From Mimachlamys varia (taxonomy: Eukaryota; Mollusca; Bivalvia; Pectinida; Pectinidae), in contig OX392534.1 in NCBI GenBank assembly GCA_947623455.1, positions 37,825,426-37,889,425 of the forward strand: a DNA stretch of 64,000 bases, written 5' to 3'. The notes beneath the pieces are model-generated. The model did no database searches. It was not told where the DNA came from and worked only from the letters and a program-made list of their open reading frames with translations. Position numbers and translations under genes: made by a program. How positions within the stretch are numbered: the stretch's first letter is position 1; every line of letters begins with the position of its first letter. Shown piece by piece: positions 58,585 to 64,000 of this stretch.

Positions 58585-58739
58585 AAGGATTAACCTTTGA
58601 TTTTGTTTAGTTTATTAGATCATAAATCCAATAGAGCACGAGGTAAATTGTGTAAACGCAAAGCGTTTACGTTAAATTTACCGACTGCTCCATTGGATTT
58701 ATGATCTAATAAACTAAACAAAATCAAAGGTTAATCCTT
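58585..58739. mobile_element. 155-bp foldback palindrome
   Basis: The two halves are nearly perfect inverted copies: AAGGATTAACCTTTGATTTT, GTTTAGTTTATTAGATCATA and AATCCAAT on the left, with the exact complement on the right. The centre is GTAAACGC-AAA-GCGTTTAC, a 3-nt loop. Small differences occur only around 58635-58650 and 58671-58690. Such a structure is typical of a foldback-type MITE or of a hairpin-forming non-coding transcript, and is not coding. Confidence 0.9.
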
Positions 58740-58892
58740 ATATTTACAGTATTTTCCTGTAAATGGTTCATAACTTTTCTGTTCAATTTAGCCCCATCTG
58801 CAGACATATATTTCATTTCAAAACTTACAAGCGTGAAAACAGTTCAATAAACATAACAGCATGAAGTTTGCATAAGCCGTATAGCTAGCCCC

Positions 58893-58985
58893 GCCCATGT
58901 CAATTGTTAATGACGTCATACAATTGTGATTCGAACGGGATAATTTGCATAGCTCCGCCCACATGTACTGTTGTTGACGTCATAG
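58893..58985. promoter_or_regulatory. Duplicated CCGCCC plus TGACGTCA module
   Basis: AGC(C/T)CCGCCCA(T/C) followed about 20 bp later by TGACGTCATA occurs twice (about 58889 with 58911, and 58952 with 58975). TGACGTCA is the CREB/ATF consensus and CCGCCC an Sp/KLF-type box. The copies lie about 160 bp right of the foldback at 58585, mirroring the arrangement at 20690-20998. Whether the sites act on any gene is unknown. Confidence 0.5.
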
Positions 58986-59640
58986 AAACTGTGCACGTTC
59001 TCAAGTATAGTTACTGGAAAATAACTTTAGTTTACAGTACAATAGTTATCGAGTGAATATCAGTGTAGACTGTAAATATAAATTAATATTCTAGATAATT
59101 TTGTTATCATTTACCTAAATATAGATATTCCATTATGTTTTCAAAATTGAATTGTTGCCAGGTGTCAAAAGAGATTCCTAGAACTGATTCACATCCTCAA
59201 AATGTTTATAATTCTCATGTTAATCGAGGCAAGAGGAGAAGCTTCAAAATGAAGCTGATTGAATTGTGTTTATAGCACTATAAACACAGTTTCTTCTGGT
59301 AATGCTTGGTAATTTGGAACTTGTAGTGGAAATGTAACATATCACATGTTGTAATGAAATTTAATGTATTCATAGACTTCTTGATGATATAACGACGTCA
59401 AAAATTGGACACAGTACATGTCCGACTTGAAATGGGACAAAAAAGACCTTGGGAGGCATGATTTTCCGCAATATTTGCTAACAATTCTTCATCATGTAAT
59501 AAAACGGTACCAAAATCAATTTCTTAATCAGTTATATTTATTATTGGCTCCAAATATTTGACTTAATACTGGTAGTCGAAATAATGAAGGGTTCCTCTTG
59601 TATGGTTCATGTACGTATCTCACTCAGGACACAAAAGGCA
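58986..59640. other. A+T-rich non-coding stretch
   Basis: No gene or repeat recognised. Confidence 0.4.
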
Positions 59641-59654
59641 ACAATTTCCTTTTA

Positions 59655-59730
59655 ATTAGCTCTATTTGGCCTTGTGATTATAATATTTCTTTTTAACTAA
59701 CTCCATTTGGCCTTGTATGTAATATTTCAG
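59655..59730. repeat. Short diverged duplication
   Basis: TTAGCTCTATTTGGCCTTGT(G)AT and TAACTCCATTTGGCCTTGTATG, each followed by TAATATTTC, occur about 45 bp apart. Confidence 0.6.
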
Positions 59731-59740
59731 ACTATACATA

Positions 59741-60174
59741 CAGTTAACTTCGAAAATAACGAAGTCGGGAACAACGAAATTCTGGCAACAACAAAGTAAA
59801 TTTAAAGTCCTGATTTTCACTCTTATGTATCTTAGGTATTGTTTTACTGAAACAACAAAGTGATTTTGCAGTCCCCATCTGCATTTTGACCTGTAAAAAC
59901 AAAATAATGACCTGGGTCGACACAAATTCTAATCAAAATAAAGCTACGTTCTGTGTTTACTTGTCTCGGTTTTGTGACCACGAGTCATCGGTGCATTTGA
60001 ATAGGTCACCTGGGTACTCATATACACGTATCAATTTTAATAAACTCATGTCGTTACCTCTGTATGTCTTATCATTGCATATACATAAAACCATGCTATC
60101 GGGAATAGCAAATTCCTGATATAACGAAATGGTTTTCATGGGACTTAGTAATTCATTATAAACGAAGTTGACTG
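59741..60174. mobile_element. Tigger/pogo-like non-autonomous element
   Basis: The element starts CAGTTAACTTCG and ends CGAAGTTGACTG, an inverted pair, and is flanked on both sides by TA (59739-59740 and 60175-60176). CAGT...ACTG termini with TA target duplication are the hallmark of the pogo/Tigger branch of the mariner superfamily. Inner sequences repeat ATAACGAA/AACAACGAAAT words near both ends. At 434 bp it encodes no transposase; the 77-codon frame inside has no DDE motif. Confidence 0.8.
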
Positions 60175-60179
60175 TATGT

Positions 60180-61767
60180 CTATATAAGTCATGATTTAGT
60201 ACTTCAGTACACGGAAAATCATCCTGATGCTACCTGATCGAAGTCAGGATAATAATATTTCTCGCCTAGCTGTAATGTGGTACCATTGTCTCAGTGTTTG
60301 TTATAAATTCACTGTTGAAGATAAGATTTTTGTTACACACTGTGAACAAGATAACACTATATAAGAAAAACCTTCTATGATAATAAAAACTGATATATCA
60401 GGGAAGCCTTAAAACCATTTGTCTGCTCCAGACAAACCAATTGGTTTTAAATGGAAAATATCCATAAGTTCTCTCTCCCTCGTTTTTTCCTTGTAATTTC
60501 AGTTCGAAAGCCTTACCAAGTTAATGCAAAAAGTCATAGAAACCTTGAAAGGTACATGTATGTTTTGTCCCAGACAGGAAATTGATTTTGTTGTAAAATT
60601 AATATGGATATATTTAATCACTGTTGGAAAGAAGTCTGAGCGCATTCCGATGTTGCAGACATTTTCTATATCTAGTTAGATTTATTTAGCTTCTAGCTGT
60701 GCCGTTTTTGGAACCGCATGTTATGCTCGACATTTCGCACAAACTACATGGCTTAACTTCCTGGTCGACAGGTGGTAATGAGATTTGGAGGAAACCTGAA
60801 TATTGAAATTGTGGCGATAAAGCACCTGTTTTTCATTCCTGTATTACAAATAAGGGTTTTATTCCGTACCCCCAGGCAATATTGAAGTGGGGAGGAGGGG
60901 GGGATTACTTGAACCAGATTATCCACCTGTCAACAGCAATAGATCCATTCCTTTAGCACTTTATGCTATTGCCACATAGGTACTTCCTAAATTATAAACT
61001 TCAAATTTAAACTTAATTAATTTGATATGCCAGTCAATACATAATGTAGCTGGTTTAAACAGTATTTTATTCACAATTATTTACAATACAAGATTCAATA
61101 TATACAACATTTGATTTAATGGGATTTGGCAACAAGAGTTCACTCTTATATTAAGCCATTTCCCAGTGGAGATAATGTAGTTGTGTGCATATTTTCTCCC
61201 AGAGTTATTGTCCTTGTAACTTTCATTGTTAATTTTGTCATTGCAAACCCTGTTTGGACAAATTTGTGTGATTGCCATCGAATTTTTTGGCAATGAGAGT
61301 AAAAAAACATTTTAAAAAAAGCATATTTCACACTAAATGGCCATATCTTATATTTATTGTTTTTGATGCAATTAAGATGGCTGCTGAGAACTCTGGTTGG
61401 TCGCCAAGACAACAACATGAGTTCGAAAACTTACTACTTGTCGATACCTAATAGAAATAATAGGTAGAGGATCTATTTTACAATAACAGAACACCTTTTG
61501 AATTTCTCAATATGAGATGGCCATTTTGGCCTTGGATTTGATGAGACATTAAAAAAAAGTGTTATGGTTATGTTGGGGTCAAGTAAGTCTATACCTGCTT
61601 TAAAACTGATTATATGGAACGGTTCCTCTATTCCATGCATTGATATTCATGATAAAATTATCTTGTTAAGGAAGTTGTTGATATATTTTCCTCAGCTATT
61701 AAACACATTTATTGTCTGTATAATGTAACCTTTGAATACATACAAAAGATAATTGACCAGGACACCA
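60180..61767. other. Non-coding stretch
   Basis: No exon recognised. Two overlapping minus frames (61081-61418) are short and lack family motifs. A GGGGAGGAGGGGGGG tract lies near 60889-60905. Confidence 0.4.
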
Positions 61768-61958
61768 ACAGGACTTTTTCTGAGGGTGTTTTGGGGCCGT
61801 TAATGGGCCCCATTCCCAATTGAAATTATTTCATATATAAGCCAAATTCCCAAAATTTGCAGTTTAGTACTGAAAAAAATCTGTCCCAATTCACCAATTT
61901 CCTTCCCTATATAAGACAAAAAGGCCCCATCTCAAATTGGTAAGAAAAAGCCCTGACC
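61768..61958 (+). repeat. Dispersed repeat, copy 2
   Basis: Second copy of the 4565-4750 repeat in the same orientation, with the shared words TTAATGGGCCCCATTCC, GCCAAATTCCCAAAATTTGC, CCCAATTCACCAATTT and AAAGGCCCCATC. Indels are small, and the copies are 57 kb apart. Confidence 0.75.
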
Positions 61959-62409
61959 TGTTCTCAAAATCATGGTTTGTGTATCCATAGAGACTGGGGG
62001 GTGGGGGGATTTGTAAAAAAAAAAAATCAAGAAATTACTTTTTATTCGGGAAAGTATTTTCTGTTTTCAAACAATTTTATGTGATATACAGATGCCGTCG
62101 TTACTGGGGGGGTTAAACATGTTTTACAATGTTACAGAAAAAATACATGTTAAGTACATAATGTATTTGACAATAAAAATGCAGACTCCAGGAACCGCTA
62201 CATCAAACAAACAGCTAATTGGTTGAACATTGACCTACAAATTCTGTACATTGTGTGTAACAGACAATTAAGTCTTTGTGTAATTACAACAACAGGGAAT
62301 AATCGTTAGCATTCACTCATTAGGGTCATCAATTTTGCATTCCAGAATTGATTACATCTGTATAATGTAGGAAGAGCTAGTGACATTGTCTATCTGGGGT
62401 CATATTGTC
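61959..62409. other. Non-coding stretch
   Basis: Unique A+T-rich sequence with an oligo-A run (62017-62028). No features recognised. Confidence 0.4.
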
Positions 62410-63342
62410 TTCTGTTATAGTACCAAGGTTACCATGTTCTGTTATAGTGTCAAGGTTACCCTGGTCTGTCATAATAACAGGGCCAATAGTGTTCTGTCAT
62501 AATAACAGGGCCAATAGTGTTCTGTCATAGTAACAGGGCCAAGTGTTCTGTCATAGTAACAGAGCCAATAGTGTTCTGTCATAGTAACAGGGCCAATAGT
62601 GTTCTGTCATAGTAACAAGTCAAATAGTGTTCTGTCATAGTAACAGGGCCAATAGTGTTCTGTCATAGTAACAGGGCCAATAGTGTTCTGTCATAGTAAC
62701 AAGGCCAATATTGTTCTGTCATAGTAACAAGTCCAATAGTGTTCTGTCATAGTAACAGGGCCAATAGTGTTATGTCATAGTAACAGGGCCAATATTGTTC
62801 TGTCATAGTAACAGGGCCAACAGGGCCAATATTGTTCTGTCATAGTAACAGGGCCAATAGTATTCTGTCATAGTAGCTGGGCCAATGTTGTTATGTCATA
62901 GTAACAAGTCAAATAGGGTTCTGTCATAGTAACAGGGCCAATATTGTTCTGTCATAGTAACAGGGCCAATATTGTTCTGTCATAGTAACAGGGCCAATGT
63001 TGTTATGTCATAGTAACAGGGCCAATAGTGTTTTGTCATAGTAACAGTGCTAATGGTGTTCTGTCATAGTAACAGGGCCAATAGTGTTCTGTCATAATAA
63101 CAGGGCTAATGGTGTTTTGTCATAGTAACAGGGCTAATGGTGTTCTGTCATAGTAACAGGGCTAATGGTGTTCTGTCATAGTAACAGGGCCAATGTTGTT
63201 ATGTCATAGTAACAGTGCCAATAGTGGTCTGTCATATTAACAGTGCTAATAGTGTTCTGTCATAGTAACAGGGCCAATATTGTTATGTCATAGTAACAAG
63301 GCCAATATTGTTCTGTCATAGTAACAAGGCCAATAGTGTTTG
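62410..63342. repeat. 28-bp minisatellite, about 33 units
   Basis: The unit is GTTCTGTCATAGTAACAGGG plus CCAATAGT. Most units keep GGCCAAT, so a CCAAT-type word recurs every 28 bp. Variants GGCTAATGG and AAGTCAAATAG cluster in neighbouring units. Because 28 is not a multiple of three, no long frames arise, unlike the other arrays. Confidence 0.95.
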
Positions 63343-64000
63343 GTAGGATGCCCTGTATCGAATTTTACGTCATCCTGAAAATTGACTTTTCAAGTTAATT
63401 TACTTTGAATTCCATCTAAGGATGATGCTTGCAAACTTAAAACACTTCAAGTAAAATATTGAAAGCAGTAATAGAACAATTCAGATTTAACTGCATGACC
63501 GGTTACTATAAGTTTGTATCATTTAAGCATTGAACTGCTTTCATAGGCAATATGAAAAGAACGGTGAGCCATCGCCCGGGACGGTCAGCGTTGCCCAACT
63601 TAACAATTATGACGTCATAATAATAATGACATAAACAATAAGTCAATGTCATTCATGGCCATACCTGTCCGGTCTCCCGCTTTGGACAAGAAACTCCCGA
63701 ATATTTAAGATAGAAATCAAAATCTCCAGTTTGAAATTAATGACCCGCGTGGGTCCCGCATTTGATTAAATTCTCCGGGTTTCTCCCGCTTGCGGAATCC
63801 CAAGCTATCCGCCATGACCCTGTGTAAAGATTTGGATTATCCCTAGCAATCGCACTATAAGTTCTGCTCATTGCAAACCCTGCAATTCTCATTTTGGAGT
63901 AAATTTTGGTGGTAGAAACAATGTCACAAAACATGTGAAACTACGGCACTTGTCATGTCGTGATAAGTCTGTATCGTTGTCAGTAGTTTTTGGGAAAATG
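63343..64000. other. Non-coding end of the window
   Basis: Contains TGACGTCA near 63610 and a C/G-richer patch (63660-63800) with repeated TCTCCCGCTT words (GGTCTCCCGCTTTGG, TTTCTCCCGCTTGCGG) that may be part of an unrecognised dispersed repeat. A 65-codon minus frame (63737-63934) is not convincing. Confidence 0.4.

Noticed and set aside
61768..61958. Long terminal repeats of one large element (pair with 4565-4750)
   Set aside because: The copies are 57 kb apart, diverged, and enclose a normal gene and unrelated elements. No retroviral genes or primer-binding features.
63737..63934. 65-codon minus frame near the window end
   Set aside because: No recognised domain. The C/G-richer patch with TCTCCCGCTT words suggests an unrecognised repeat, but I cannot define its ends.

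Overview
The window is A+T-rich metazoan DNA, most likely from a bivalve or other mollusc. I infer this from tRNA-derived SINEs, from interspersed elements opening with an AGCTCACCTGG hairpin and a CCGTCC run (a type I associate with bivalve genomes), from the recurrent word GGGAGATAAC, and from a receptor of the invertebrate FMRFamide-receptor type. There are no operons, CRISPR arrays, or rRNA or functional tRNA genes.

Only one protein-coding gene is convincing: a single-exon open reading frame at 37470-39002 (+) encoding a 510-residue class A GPCR. A plausible splice acceptor lies 1.1 kb upstream, and poly(A) signals lie 28 bp and 1.1 kb downstream of the stop.

Roughly a third of the window is tandem repeat. 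From left to right: 62-bp SINE-head array (3.0-3.5 kb); 24-bp array (7.4-8.3 kb); 24-bp array (10.1-12.0 kb); 30-bp degenerate array (13.5-13.9 kb); 46-bp array (16.9-17.8 kb); 77-bp C-rich array (22.9-23.8 kb); element with ~157-bp internal repeats (23.9-25.1 kb); 24-bp array (26.7-28.7 kb); 24-bp array (29.0-29.4 kb); 30-bp higher-order array (29.5-32.2 kb); 31-bp array (33.4-33.8 kb); 36-bp array (43.9-46.4 kb); 21-bp array (46.7-47.0 kb); element with 158-bp internal repeats (47.0-48.1 kb); 15-bp array (48.1-49.7 kb); 64-bp array (51.5-51.8 kb); element with ~26 internal 145-bp repeats (52.0-56.2 kb); 28-bp array (62.4-63.3 kb). Almost all long open reading frames are by-products of arrays whose unit length is a multiple of three.

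Between the arrays are two tRNA-derived SINEs and fragments, a MITE with terminal inverted repeats (5.3 kb), a TA-flanked CAGT...ACTG Tigger/pogo-like non-autonomous element (59.7-60.2 kb), two long foldback palindromes each near clustered TGACGTCA motifs (20.7-21.0 and 58.6-59.0 kb), and a dispersed ~190-bp repeat pair (4.6 and 61.8 kb).

The most unusual pattern is that four separate tandem-repeat blocks between 43.9 and 56 kb carry the nuclear-receptor half-site AGGTCA in their repeat unit, in different arrangements (a zero-spaced direct repeat, a 15-bp-spaced series, an inverted TCAAGGTCA pair, and a single site). Other notable patterns are CpG/TpG/CpA alternation in three arrays, and at least six same-strand elements or relics sharing a hairpin-plus-CCGTCC-run (or run-only) head.
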